Part shown: positions 55,350-63,436 of the stretch, piece after piece | How positions within the stretch are numbered: the stretch's first letter is position 1 | How the letters are laid out: each line of letters opens with the position of its first letter | NCBI GenBank assembly: GCA_949298065.1 | Contig: CASFUZ010000001.1 | Location: forward strand, 118,522 to 182,521 | Length of the DNA: 64,000 bases | Direction: 5' to 3' | From: an uncultured Pseudomonadota bacterium | Lineage (GTDB): Bacteria; Pseudomonadota; Alphaproteobacteria; RF32; CAG-239 | Program-made: the position numbers and the translations under genes | The notes under the pieces: generated by a model | Seen by the model: only the letters and a program-made list of their open reading frames with translations | Databases searched by the model: none | Told to the model about the DNA's origin: nothing

Positions 55350-55916
55350 TCAAGCCTTAGGAAAGTTCTTACCATTTTTAATGGCTCTTTCCAAATGCTG
55401 TTGCATCATCTTGTCTTGTTCCTCTTGTATCATTTCTTTGACACGGGGGATTCTGGCCACGGCTTCCCACGGCTCATCAAAATCCAATGCTTCAAACCAA
55501 TATAAGAGCTCATTAAACAAGCCTTCCGATAATTGACTATCGGCAATTTCCATCATATTCGCCGTTATAATCATCACATGCTTCGTATCCTCACAAGAAA
55601 GATACTTGTATGAGCTTCGTAACAAAACATTAAAGACATCCACCAGCATTGGCGGATTAATACTGATAATCTGCGGCTTATACATAATCTGCCGACAAAC
55701 ATCAGCATATTTTACAATCTGCCGCTCCAACTCTTCCCGACACCACTTATCAGTAATATCACTGATAAAGTTCATATGAATGTCCGAAAGCACTTTGGAC
55801 AGACGTTTAATGTTCTCTCTATCTGCATGCGCTTTGTATTGAGCAAGCAAAGTTTCAATAACACTACATTCAAGATGAATCTGATTCAGAGCTTGAGTTA
55901 ATTCATTCTCGTTCAT
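55350..55916 (-). CDS. Unknown helical protein, first of a tandem paralogous pair
   Basis: 188 residues, all helical, not recognised. Shared elements with the next gene are the MN-acidic start, YADVCRQIMYKPQIISINPP, SSYKYLSCEDTKHVMII, ELLYWFEALDFDEPWEAV and ARIPRVKEMIQEE. There is no signal peptide or membrane helix. The ATG lacks a ribosome site and is preceded by TTTTAGATATT. A hairpin at 55938-55972 lies in its leader. Confidence 0.7.
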   Translation of the reverse strand: MNENELTQALNQIHLECSVIETLLAQYKAHADRENIKRLSKVLSDIHMNFISDITDKWCREELERQIVKYADVCRQIMYKPQIISINPPMLVDVFNVLLRSSYKYLSCEDTKHVMIITANMMEIADSQLSEGLFNELLYWFEALDFDEPWEAVARIPRVKEMIQEEQDKMMQQHLERAIKNGKNFPKA

Positions 55917-55937
55917 AATATCTAAAATTTAAAATCA

Positions 55938-55972
55938 CATCATAATTTGGTTTATTTGACCGAATTATGATG
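55938..55972. terminator. Hairpin between rnhB and the unknown pair
   Basis: CATCATAATT (55938-55947) pairs perfectly with AATTATGATG (55963-55972), with GGT/ACC pairing inside. T-rich on both sides; probably the rnhB terminator. Confidence 0.65.
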
Positions 55973-55999
55973 CCCTTTTTTATTTTTGTCAATTTTTCT

Positions 56000-56626
56000 T
56001 TAAGATTTTTGTAAAATTTCCTGAATCGGCCGATAAGACTTTCTGTGCTCCGGCGTAATTCCGTGTTGTTTTAAGCCTTCAATATGCGCTTTTGTGCCAT
56101 AACCTGCATTTTTCTCAAAAGCATAATACGGATATTTTTGCGCCAAATCAGCCATCAAATGGTCACGATAAACTTTTGCGGCAATGGAAGCTGCGGCAAT
56201 AGACATACAACGTGCATCACCTTTAACCACTGTTTTGGTTGGGCAAGGAAAATTTTTCGGCGTTTGGTTACCATCCACAATCGCAAATTCAGGTTTAATC
56301 TTCAAATTTTCGGTAGCACGTCTCATCGCCAAGAATGTGGCTTGCAAAATATTATATTTATCAATCTCTTCAGCACTCGCCTGCCCGATTCCGATATAAA
56401 TTTTGCCGAGTTTTTCTTCTTCACGAAGTTTTTCATACAAAACCTCGCGTTTTTTGGAGGATATTTTTTTGGAGTCATCAAGCCCGTCTAAGAGCTCTGA
56501 ACACAAATTTTTGTCGGCAATCACCACCGCACCGGCGACAACCGGACCGGCCCAAGGTCCGCGCCCTGCCTCATCCACTCCGGCAACAATGCAATCCAAA
56601 CTTTTTTCCAATTCAAAATCAGGCAT
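56000..56626 (-). CDS. rnhB: Ribonuclease HII
   Basis: A 208-residue nuclease that removes ribonucleotides from RNA-DNA hybrids. Catalytic acidic residues are in VAGVDEAGRGPWAGPVVA (DEAGRG), SLDDSKK-type DGLDDSKKIS, AIVDGNQ and ARCMSIAAASIAAKVYRD. The C-terminal GYGTKAHIEGLKQHG and HRKSY motifs are present. The length is normal. Confidence 0.96.
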   Translation of the reverse strand: MPDFELEKSLDCIVAGVDEAGRGPWAGPVVAGAVVIADKNLCSELLDGLDDSKKISSKKREVLYEKLREEEKLGKIYIGIGQASAEEIDKYNILQATFLAMRRATENLKIKPEFAIVDGNQTPKNFPCPTKTVVKGDARCMSIAAASIAAKVYRDHLMADLAQKYPYYAFEKNAGYGTKAHIEGLKQHGITPEHRKSYRPIQEILQKS

Positions 56627-56683
56627 TTTTTCTCCTTACTCAAAAGCTAATTTAATCAACTTCATATTTTCTTGTCAATCTCC

Positions 56684-56716
56684 ACAAAAAAAGAGGCTCA
56701 TAACTGAACCTCTTCC
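56684..56716 (-). terminator. Intrinsic terminator after the HAM1-like gene
   Basis: AAGAGG (56691-56696) pairs with CCTCTT (56709-56714), and TCA with TGA inside; a run of seven T follows on the minus strand. Confidence 0.75.
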
Positions 56717-56733
56717 TCAAGAAAACAATCTTT

Positions 56734-57333
56734 TCATTCATTTGTCAAAAATGCAGCCAAATCATGTAAAGCTCCGCCGACGTGAGAAATCTGATTTTTT
56801 TCTTCAATCTGAATTTGAGCCAAAGTTTGGTTATAACCATTCGGAGAAAAAATCCGTTCAAAATCATTTCCCGAACCGGCATACTTAAACGACGAAATAC
56901 GACCTTTAACCTCTCCCAAAAACATGTGTGTTTCTTGCTTCTTATCTCCGTTTGAAGGAAAAGCCAAGACCAAAACACATGTCATTACGGCATTTCTGTC
57001 ATATTCATCACTTTTGCTCAAAAAATCCAAGATTTCATCCATCTGCTTATCAGCATTTTCAACATCAATACGCAGATTGAACATTTTTTGCCGTTCTGTC
57101 AAAGCATTAACTGTCAACATACAATCATCGCATAAACAACATTCTCCGGTCAAATTTGCCACATCCAAAGCAACCAAAGCACCGACCTGCCGAGCAACAT
57201 CCCTGACATCACCCAAATTTTCAATACCAACGTCCGCCACGGAAACAACCTCTACTCCATATTTTTGCAAAACGTCCTTAACTTCATCGGTCTTTTCTTG
57301 ACTCCGACTACAAACAATAATTTTTTTCACCAT
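56734..57333 (-). CDS. Divergent HAM1/RdgB-like protein
   Basis: 199 residues. Colinear similarity to non-canonical purine NTP pyrophosphatases is visible: an N-terminal strand and helix (IIVCSRSQEKTDEV), LCDDCMLTVNAL (compare ADDSGL-x-VDAL), HMFLGEVKGRI, then GSGNDFERIFSPNGYNQTLAQ and EEKNQISHVGGALHDLAAFL. The DDSG becomes DDCM and the SHR becomes SHV, and TxNxxK is lost, so catalysis is doubtful. Family membership is inferred from motif order. There is no ribosome site. Alternatively it is an inactive or re-purposed homologue. Confidence 0.65.
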   Translation of the reverse strand: MVKKIIVCSRSQEKTDEVKDVLQKYGVEVVSVADVGIENLGDVRDVARQVGALVALDVANLTGECCLCDDCMLTVNALTERQKMFNLRIDVENADKQMDEILDFLSKSDEYDRNAVMTCVLVLAFPSNGDKKQETHMFLGEVKGRISSFKYAGSGNDFERIFSPNGYNQTLAQIQIEEKNQISHVGGALHDLAAFLTNE

Positions 57334-57368
57334 AATCTATCTAAATTTTTAAATTAAACGCAGTAGCT

Positions 57369-57397
57369 TATTGCACTTTTCTTTCAAAAGTGCAATA
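57369..57397. terminator. Hairpin after acpS
   Basis: TATTGCACTTTT (57369-57380) pairs with AAAAGTGCAATA around a 5-base loop. It lies between acpS and the HAM1-like gene; the T tract is better on the plus strand, so its direction is uncertain. Confidence 0.6.
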
Positions 57398-57427
57398 GCT
57401 TTTTTGTCAAACATCCAAGAAAATAAA

Positions 57428-57784
57428 CTAATTAATCAAGACAATAACTTGCGCCATTGCTGTTGTTTTACTATGCGATAAACTGATTTTAATATCTAAG
57501 TCAAAACCGACTTTTTTTAACAATTTTGCTTGCGGACAACCATTTGGAGCATGAAAAATTTCAATATCTAAAAAACCTATATTATTAACACCCAAGCAGC
57601 CCAAAGCTTTAATAACCGCTTCTTTTCCACAAAATATGGCAGCAAAATGCTGAACACAAACAGCCTTTCCACGACAATACATTTCTTCCACAGGCAAATA
57701 AATCAAACGAACAAATTCCTGTTTATCAATAAGCTTGTCAAAACGTCTAATTTCTTCAATATCGCATCCGACCCCAAATTGCAC
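57428..57784 (-). CDS. acpS: Holo-[acyl-carrier-protein] synthase
   Basis: A 118-residue phosphopantetheinyl transferase that activates acyl carrier protein. The two family motifs are GVGCDIEEIRRF at the N-terminus (metal-binding Asp) and FCGKEAVIKALG near residue 52 (catalytic Glu and Lys). The C-terminal KISLSHSKTTAMAQVIV is typical. The GTG start has AAGGAGA 5-6 bases ahead. It lies between a phosphoesterase and the HAM1-like gene. Confidence 0.88.
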   Translation of the reverse strand: MQFGVGCDIEEIRRFDKLIDKQEFVRLIYLPVEEMYCRGKAVCVQHFAAIFCGKEAVIKALGCLGVNNIGFLDIEIFHAPNGCPQAKLLKKVGFDLDIKISLSHSKTTAMAQVIVLIN

Positions 57785-57803
57785 ACCAATATCTCCTTAC
57801 AAT

Positions 57804-58802
57804 CTATTTTTTCTTTCGTCTTCTCAGCCAAATATTAAGAACTATCAAAACACCACCGATACCCAACAACCAAACAGCAACAGAATTAATCATTTTATCA
57901 ACCAAAGCATTACTCATAAACGCTTCAAAATGCTCCATATCATCATCGGAAATAACATAAATCGGTTTCACTTTTCTGATACCTTTCGGTCCGAACTCAA
58001 ATTCCACATATCCGAATTTTCGTATTTCGGAACGTATGGGTTGACCTGACGATGGCAACGTAACCAACGGCACACCGGCAAACTCACTTTCTGAAAAATG
58101 ATGAACATGACCGGAAATAAGCAAATTAACATTTTTCCCCATAATGATTTTTGCAAAACGTACTTTGGATTCATCAAACAACCTATGTGTATTTGGCGCC
58201 CGCACATTAATCGGCGGAACATGAGAGAAAATGACACAGAATTTAAATTGCGGCCTAATTTTTGTAAGTGTTTTTTCCAACCATTGCAACTGTTCTTCGT
58301 CATAAAAAGAAGTAGAAGAATCTAAGCCGATAAATAACACATCTCCGTAGCTAAACCAATAATATCCTTGCCCAAATAGTTCATTATACAAAGATTTATC
58401 AACTTTCCCATTAACAGAATAAATTTCATGATTACCGGGAACAGCATACAAAGGCAGATGCCCGAGTTTTGCATCAATTTCATCGGCAATCCACTTAAAA
58501 TGGCTCGGGTTTCTGTAACGAACCAAATCCCCAACATACAAAACAAATTTTGCTTTACTATGCCTAATATTTTTTAAGATTCTTTCAATCGGTTCATTTC
58601 TTGCGCCGGTATCACTAACAGCGGCAAAAGAAAACATTTGTTGATTATGCGCAAACATTTTGCCCGCCGGAGCTATAAAACTCCTATATTTGGCATTTTC
58701 AAAAAACTCAACAACAAAACTCCGAAGCGCAATCATAAATAACGCAATAAAAACGAGTCCCCACCCGTAAAATCCCAAACGCCTTTTCCACTTTTTGCTC
58801 AT
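57804..58802 (-). CDS. Membrane-anchored metallophosphoesterase
   Basis: 332 residues. Membrane helices at each end (LVFIALFMIALRSF near 20 and VAVWLLGIGGVLIVLNIWL near 310) bracket a calcineurin-like domain: SDTGARNE, YVGDLVRYRNPSHF, VPGNHEIYS, IFSHVPPINV and ISGHVHHFSES. The first motif has Asp but an unusual SDTG in place of D-x-H. It is probably anchored on the periplasmic face. The substrate is unknown. It is upstream of acpS by 19 bases. Confidence 0.86.
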   Translation of the reverse strand: MSKKWKRRLGFYGWGLVFIALFMIALRSFVVEFFENAKYRSFIAPAGKMFAHNQQMFSFAAVSDTGARNEPIERILKNIRHSKAKFVLYVGDLVRYRNPSHFKWIADEIDAKLGHLPLYAVPGNHEIYSVNGKVDKSLYNELFGQGYYWFSYGDVLFIGLDSSTSFYDEEQLQWLEKTLTKIRPQFKFCVIFSHVPPINVRAPNTHRLFDESKVRFAKIIMGKNVNLLISGHVHHFSESEFAGVPLVTLPSSGQPIRSEIRKFGYVEFEFGPKGIRKVKPIYVISDDDMEHFEAFMSNALVDKMINSVAVWLLGIGGVLIVLNIWLRRRKKK

Positions 58803-58816
58803 AAAACAACAATACC

Positions 58817-59284
58817 TTATTTATCTTCAAGCGGCAAAGCAAACATAACAAAATTTTCTAAAGCCTTAGCGCCCAATTTTTGTGATAATTTTTTAGGAAT
58901 ATTATTGCTGATATCTGTAGCCCAACAAATATGAGACCATTCCTTCTTCTGAGCTATTTTAATCAGCTCAGCCATTAAAGCAGGTGCAATCCATTGCTTA
59001 CGATTTCTGAAATGAGGTTCAACATACATCTGGCTCACCCACATCAGTTCCCCTTCATCAGCTAGAAAAATTGTTGAATACATTGCCATTCCTACAACTT
59101 TTTCATCCACTTCAGCAATAATAACCTTTGCTTTAGCCGGTCTTGCAAATAAATCCTTTTTTAATCTTTCAACATTTTTAAGAACCGTATTTGAACTTTT
59201 CTCCGAAACGGCCTTATTTGCTTTAAGAATAAACTCCCAATCTTCCTGTTTTGCACTTCTTATAACAACGTCGTTTTTAAGCAT
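58817..59284 (-). CDS. GNAT-family N-acetyltransferase
   Basis: 155 residues of the GCN5-related fold. The layout is VVIRSAKQEDWEFILKA at the start, VGMAMYSTIF, LMWVSQMYVEPHFRNRKQWI (motif A region, with R-N-R-K in place of Q/R-x-x-G-x-G/A), and a late helix LMAELIKIAQKKEW. The substrate is unknown. Fourteen bases upstream of the phosphoesterase gene. Confidence 0.8.
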   Translation of the reverse strand: MLKNDVVIRSAKQEDWEFILKANKAVSEKSSNTVLKNVERLKKDLFARPAKAKVIIAEVDEKVVGMAMYSTIFLADEGELMWVSQMYVEPHFRNRKQWIAPALMAELIKIAQKKEWSHICWATDISNNIPKKLSQKLGAKALENFVMFALPLEDK

Positions 59285-59380
59285 AGTTCTCTCTTCCTAA
59301 CTAAAATTAACTTTATCAAACTTATAACACATTTTTTACTATGTAATCAATGCCAAGTTTAGGTTATCCTTTATTAAAAC

Positions 59381-59416
59381 AAAAAAAGCGTTTCTCTTAA
59401 AAGAAACGCTTTTAAT
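59381..59416. terminator. Intrinsic terminator after the AT-hook-like gene
   Basis: AAAAGCGTTTCT pairs perfectly with AGAAACGCTTTT, with A and T tracts at the two ends. Confidence 0.8.
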
Positions 59417-59430
59417 ATAGACCTTTCGTT

Positions 59431-60381
59431 TTACAATTCAATTTCAACCGCAAAACGAATTTTTTCGCCTTTTTTACCATAAGATGGCGGATTAGTTAAA
59501 TACCCACCGTCAAACAAATCACCGCCGACTTTTTTCAAGGCCTCATTCAAATCAGCCTTCACAGCCAAACAGCTTTCTTTTTGCTGAGGTGTTAACACCA
59601 TCCACGGTCTATCATTCAAACGCGGAAGTTTTTTGGCATAAGCCACAGCCTCTTTCAAAGTCATTCCTTGCGCCTCATCATAAAGACGTAAGATAAAGAA
59701 CTTACCGCTGATACGGTATGGAACTTGTACCCCTTCTGGATTAACCGAATTAAGTGCCCTATCCGAAAGATGAAGCCCTTCTTTGGTTTGATATAAAAGC
59801 TTGCAAGACAAAACCTTTCCCATTGCTAAGCTTTCAACCTCCTCTTTTGAGGGACGCGTTTCCTTCCTATTTTGCTCCAAAAGTTCTTTTTTCTGAATTT
59901 TGTTTGCCTCTTTTGGAGCAAACACTTTTCCAGAAATATCAACAGAAAGTGCCTCTTGTCTTGTAACCTTATCTGTCAAAACTTGTTGAGAGGACGAAGT
60001 CTCATCTACGCTCTCAGATACCAAAGTCTCGGAAGAAGACTGCTGCTTACGCTTGGTATATTTTCTTTTCGGTTTTTCCTCCTTTGAAGTTGTCTTTGCT
60101 CTTTTGGTATACTTTCTTTTAGGCTTAACTTCCGTTGTTTTTTCAACAGATACAGAACCTTGTTCAAACAAACTCATATCACTTTGCAAGAGCTCCTCAA
60201 ACCGTTTATTAAGCTGCTCATGTAATTCAACAACCTGCTTAAACTTAGTCTGAATCTGTGGAAAATCAGCTAAAACCAATTTTTTTTCAGATACCAAAAA
60301 CAACACCACATCAAGTGCTTCTTCTTTTGAAAGGCCAAGACCTGTAATCAAATCTTTAACCAATTTTGTTTTTGTTTCCAT
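59431..60381 (-). CDS. Unknown protein with two AT-hook-like basic motifs
   Basis: 316 residues in three parts. Residues 1-70 are helical (LTEQ-rich, VVELHEQLNKRFEELLQ). Residues about 80-115 contain KPKRKYTKR twice, separated by 9 residues, resembling AT-hook or minor-groove-binding tails. Residues about 190-316 form a globular domain with KFFILRLYDEAQGMTLKEAV, LPRLNDRPWMVLTPQQK and GGDLFDGGYLTNPPSYG. Not recognised as a family. No ribosome site; AACCTTTAAAA precedes the ATG. A nucleoid or surface role cannot be decided. Confidence 0.6.
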   Translation of the reverse strand: METKTKLVKDLITGLGLSKEEALDVVLFLVSEKKLVLADFPQIQTKFKQVVELHEQLNKRFEELLQSDMSLFEQGSVSVEKTTEVKPKRKYTKRAKTTSKEEKPKRKYTKRKQQSSSETLVSESVDETSSSQQVLTDKVTRQEALSVDISGKVFAPKEANKIQKKELLEQNRKETRPSKEEVESLAMGKVLSCKLLYQTKEGLHLSDRALNSVNPEGVQVPYRISGKFFILRLYDEAQGMTLKEAVAYAKKLPRLNDRPWMVLTPQQKESCLAVKADLNEALKKVGGDLFDGGYLTNPPSYGKKGEKIRFAVEIEL

Positions 60382-60487
60382 AAAATAATTTTTTAAAGGT
60401 TATATTATAATACATCTAAAATCATACTAAAAACTACTTTGTTCTTAGCATATTAAAATTTAAATGTCTATTTTTTTGTCAAAAAAA

Positions 60488-61078
60488 TTATTTTTCGGAA
60501 GATAATTTATTTTTGATATTAGCAATTAGCATTAAGTTTTTATTAGAAGAAGAAGCAAGCACCTCATCCCAAGTATCTTCGCGAGCTGTTAAAAGCTCCG
60601 GATGAGAACAAATGTTAAGTGCTCTACCATTTTTAGGAAGCTCACGCTTAATCGGAATAAGTTCCATTCCATTATGCTGTAAAACCGGAGCTCCTTCAAT
60701 TTTTTCATATCCACAAGCTTTCCAACGGTTCAGAAGCTCTTTCTTACACATTCCGTAAACTTGCCGATACCCTTTCCGCGCCACAAACTCAAAACCTTTA
60801 TTCATAATTTTGTCCGTAATATCGGATTTCCGAAACGGCCTTAACACCGCCATGCGTTCAAATTTTGTAAAATCAGCAAAATAACGTATCCGCATAGTAC
60901 CAACGGCAACCCCGTCAACCTTTGCCAAAAGATGTGTAGAAACAAAATCATTCCCGTCAAATTCTTTTTCTTCGGGAATTTTTTGTTCTTCAACAAAAAC
61001 CTTACGTCGGATTTTCATAGCCTCATCAAAATCCGCTTGTTTTTGGACAACAACTATTTCTATAGATTTTTCAGTCAT
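60488..61078 (-). CDS. GNAT-family N-acetyltransferase
   Basis: 196 residues. Typical order: IRRKVFVEEQKIPEEKEFDG (as in ElaA/YjcF-type proteins), HLLAKVDGVAVGTMRIRY, KFERMAVLRPFRKSDITDKI (motif A) and YGMCKKELLNRWKACGYEK. A C-terminal extension of about 60 residues (NICSHPELLTAREDTWDEV) is not part of the core. The substrate is unknown. Confidence 0.82.
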   Translation of the reverse strand: MTEKSIEIVVVQKQADFDEAMKIRRKVFVEEQKIPEEKEFDGNDFVSTHLLAKVDGVAVGTMRIRYFADFTKFERMAVLRPFRKSDITDKIMNKGFEFVARKGYRQVYGMCKKELLNRWKACGYEKIEGAPVLQHNGMELIPIKRELPKNGRALNICSHPELLTAREDTWDEVLASSSNKNLMLIANIKNKLSSEK

Positions 61079-61174
61079 AAAACCATTATAGTCTTGACCA
61101 AAGACATATTAAAATATACTAATATTATAAAGAACTATATATTTTGAGACATATCAAGACAGAGATTACAAAAA

Positions 61175-61726
61175 ATGAACATCAAACAAAAACTTTCTCT
61201 AATCAAGTGTCTGCTTTATTTTGACGCAGTTATAAAAAGCGGTAAAATTTCAAAAGTTGCCCAAGAAAACGGCATCAAGCAAGCCAACCTTAGTCACCTT
61301 TTAAGTGACTTTGAAGAAGCTTTTGGCATAAGTTTACTACAACGTAGCAATCAAGGAGTTACTCCAAGCAAACAAGGTTTACTCATCGCCAAAATTGCCA
61401 ATAAAATAGAAAAAAACATTCAAGAAATTGAAAAAATACTTACGCCCATCTCAAAAGCTCAAATAAACTTTTACTTAAGCCCTGAATTGGAACTAAAAAA
61501 TCTGACAGAATTTGAAAACCAACACCCAACATATCAAATTCTCTCTGTTTCTTCACCTAAAGCCGCAGATATTGCAATCCTCACCCAAGAACCCTCATGG
61601 CCTTGCGAATACACCAACTTTACCACCCAAGGAAACATATCTCAAAAATTATGGTTAACTTGCCGAATGGATAAACCGCAAGCGGCTTCTTTATATGACT
61701 TTATAGTGAAGCAGTTGCTTTCTTAA
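61175..61726 (+). CDS. Short LysR-type DNA-binding protein lacking most of the effector domain
   Basis: 183 residues. The winged helix is clear (LLYFDAVIKSGKISKVAQ, GIKQANLSHLLSDFE, LLQRSNQGVTPSKQG). Instead of the two-lobed ~200-residue effector domain there are about 100 residues (QINFYLSPELELKNLTEF to the end) with one lobe-like strand pattern. It overlaps the convergent full-length LysR gene by 26 bases. The C-terminal half may be a remnant or a single-lobe sensor. Confidence 0.75.
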   Translation: MNIKQKLSLIKCLLYFDAVIKSGKISKVAQENGIKQANLSHLLSDFEEAFGISLLQRSNQGVTPSKQGLLIAKIANKIEKNIQEIEKILTPISKAQINFYLSPELELKNLTEFENQHPTYQILSVSSPKAADIAILTQEPSWPCEYTNFTTQGNISQKLWLTCRMDKPQAASLYDFIVKQLLS

Positions 61727-62582
61727 TATAATCAATCAGCACCCTAACCTTTTTCTGGTCCTTAACATCTTTATAAGAAACTATCCAAAACGGATGAGAT
61801 AACTCAAACTTCAATTTATCCAAACAAACCAAATTATCTTCTTTTATCCCGACACTATACGGATGCAAAGCAATACCAATACCATTTTTAGTAAGCTGCA
61901 TAAGCATTGACGATGAATTTGTTTCCGCTGCCACATAACTACAATTTTCAATAAAATCACGCCATTCCCCCCAAACTTCCCGATAATTGGAACGCACGCA
62001 AAGCCGATGATTCTTCTGAACATCATCCAAATTTTTAGGATAACCAAAGTTTGCTAAATATTCCTTTGAAGCAAATAAACAAAAACGAAGATTATGCTTA
62101 AACAAAACCACGGCATCCGGATGGATTGGTTTATCATAAACCACGGCTAAATCTGCATCATAAAGAACAGAGGGAGATTCAATAGAACACAAAATCTCTA
62201 TTCTAACATCAGGATAAAGCTGATAAAACCCGGGCAAACAAGAAGAAAGATATGCTGCGGCCAAACCATCACTGGTCCAAAGCCGCACTGCGCCGCTGAT
62301 ATTGTTATTTTGAGATTTATAATTATCAATTTTGTAAACAGATTTTTCAATACCGCAACTAATTTCATACAAGTTTTTACCGGCTTCGGTCAAAATCATT
62401 CGCCTGTCGGCATATTCAAACAACTTTGTTCCGATTTTGGCTTCCAAATCTTTGACATAACCGGACAAATTTGATTGTTTCATACCGTTTTCAAGCGCCG
62501 CTGCCGTAACATTTCCTGTTTTTGCTACAGCGGCAAAGCTCAGAACTTTTCGCAATAATATTAACTTATCACCAATTCTCAT
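61701..62582 (-). CDS. LysR-family transcriptional regulator
   Basis: 293 residues, the normal length. The helix-turn-helix (KVLSFAAVAKTGNVTAAALE, GMKQSNLSGYVKDLE, FEYADRRMILTEAG) is followed by a complete effector-binding domain (VRLWTSDGLAAAYLSSCLPG, DLAVVYDKPIH, GIGIALHPYSVG). I start at the ATG at 62582, 7 bases after the XRE stop; a TTG further upstream is possible. It is convergent with the short LysR gene, whose recognition helix is similar. Regulated genes are unknown. Confidence 0.86.
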   Translation of the reverse strand: MRIGDKLILLRKVLSFAAVAKTGNVTAAALENGMKQSNLSGYVKDLEAKIGTKLFEYADRRMILTEAGKNLYEISCGIEKSVYKIDNYKSQNNNISGAVRLWTSDGLAAAYLSSCLPGFYQLYPDVRIEILCSIESPSVLYDADLAVVYDKPIHPDAVVLFKHNLRFCLFASKEYLANFGYPKNLDDVQKNHRLCVRSNYREVWGEWRDFIENCSYVAAETNSSSMLMQLTKNGIGIALHPYSVGIKEDNLVCLDKLKFELSHPFWIVSYKDVKDQKKVRVLIDYIKKATASL

Positions 62583-62589
62583 CAGCTGA

Positions 62590-62937
62590 TTATGCTCCAA
62601 AATACTTCAAAATAACATTGAGCTGCTCTACCACACAATCAAGCATCGGATCATCAATTGTCTTAATCCGTTCAATCAGCAAATTTTCCGTGGCAATTCT
62701 GGAGCGAGATTTTCTTTTTTGAATTTCAATATTCAATAACTCATCCAATCCGACATTAAATTTTTTAGAAATTTTGCAAACCAAAGCCAAATCAGGCGTA
62801 ACACATCCTCTTTCCACATTAGATATTGTTCGCCAGCTAACCTCACAAACATTCGCAAGCTCCTCTTGCGTCATTTGCGCATTTTCGCGCAAAGAACGAA
62901 CTTTAAGTCCCAGATATTTATTCAAATCGTTCTCCAT
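62590..62937 (-). CDS. XRE-family transcriptional regulator
   Basis: 115 residues. The Cro/C1 helix-turn-helix is in the N-terminal half (LRENAQMTQEELANVCEVS and RTISNVERGCVTPDLALV), with a 45-residue helical tail (RIATENLLIERIKTIDDPML). It lies directly upstream of the LysR gene in the same direction, so the two are probably co-transcribed. Target unknown. Confidence 0.88.
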   Translation of the reverse strand: MENDLNKYLGLKVRSLRENAQMTQEELANVCEVSWRTISNVERGCVTPDLALVCKISKKFNVGLDELLNIEIQKRKSRSRIATENLLIERIKTIDDPMLDCVVEQLNVILKYFGA

Positions 62938-63025
62938 ACAGCACCCTATACCACAAAATAAAACTTTTATCTATGAACTAGCTTTCATATTAGCTGCAAC
63001 AGGCTGAACGAAGATTCAGAATAAT

Positions 63026-63193
63026 TTAATCTTTACAAATCTCCTCATACACATCCCGTGTATAAGCTTCATACGCCACCCCCAAGAAAAATTGCGTTTG
63101 TCTAAAACCACGCTTTTTAATTTTTTGAAACAAATCATTAAAAGCTTCGGTAATCAAGCGTGTCTCGTTCAGATATTCTTCATCTTCTGACAT
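63026..63193 (-). CDS. Small protein of unknown function
   Basis: 55 residues, highly charged and helical (SEDEEYLNETRLITEAFND, KKRGFRQTQFFLGVAYEAY). The ATG at 63193 is chosen for its ribosome site AAGGAGTATTTTG; an upstream start is unlikely. Not recognised. Confidence 0.55.
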   Translation of the reverse strand: MSEDEEYLNETRLITEAFNDLFQKIKKRGFRQTQFFLGVAYEAYTRDVYEEICKD

Positions 63194-63436
63194 CAAAATA
63201 CTCCTTATAGATAAAAATGAAATCAGAGCCACTTTATGCCAACTTCTGAAAATAAACAGCGGATAATATTAGATAGTTCTTATATAATTTGAAAAAAACA
63301 TATTCCACAAACAGTTGCCGAAGACAACAAAAAAATACCTCAAAGCAAAAAGTTAGACAAAACCATTGACTTTTGTATATAAAATAAATATGTTAATCAA
63401 ACAAATTTGATTATTATAAACTTCAAAACATATATT

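Noticed and set aside
62590..63193. A toxin-antitoxin pair (XRE regulator with the small gene at 63026)
   Set aside because: The genes are 88 bases apart, the small protein resembles no toxin, and the XRE gene is better explained as the partner of the LysR gene.
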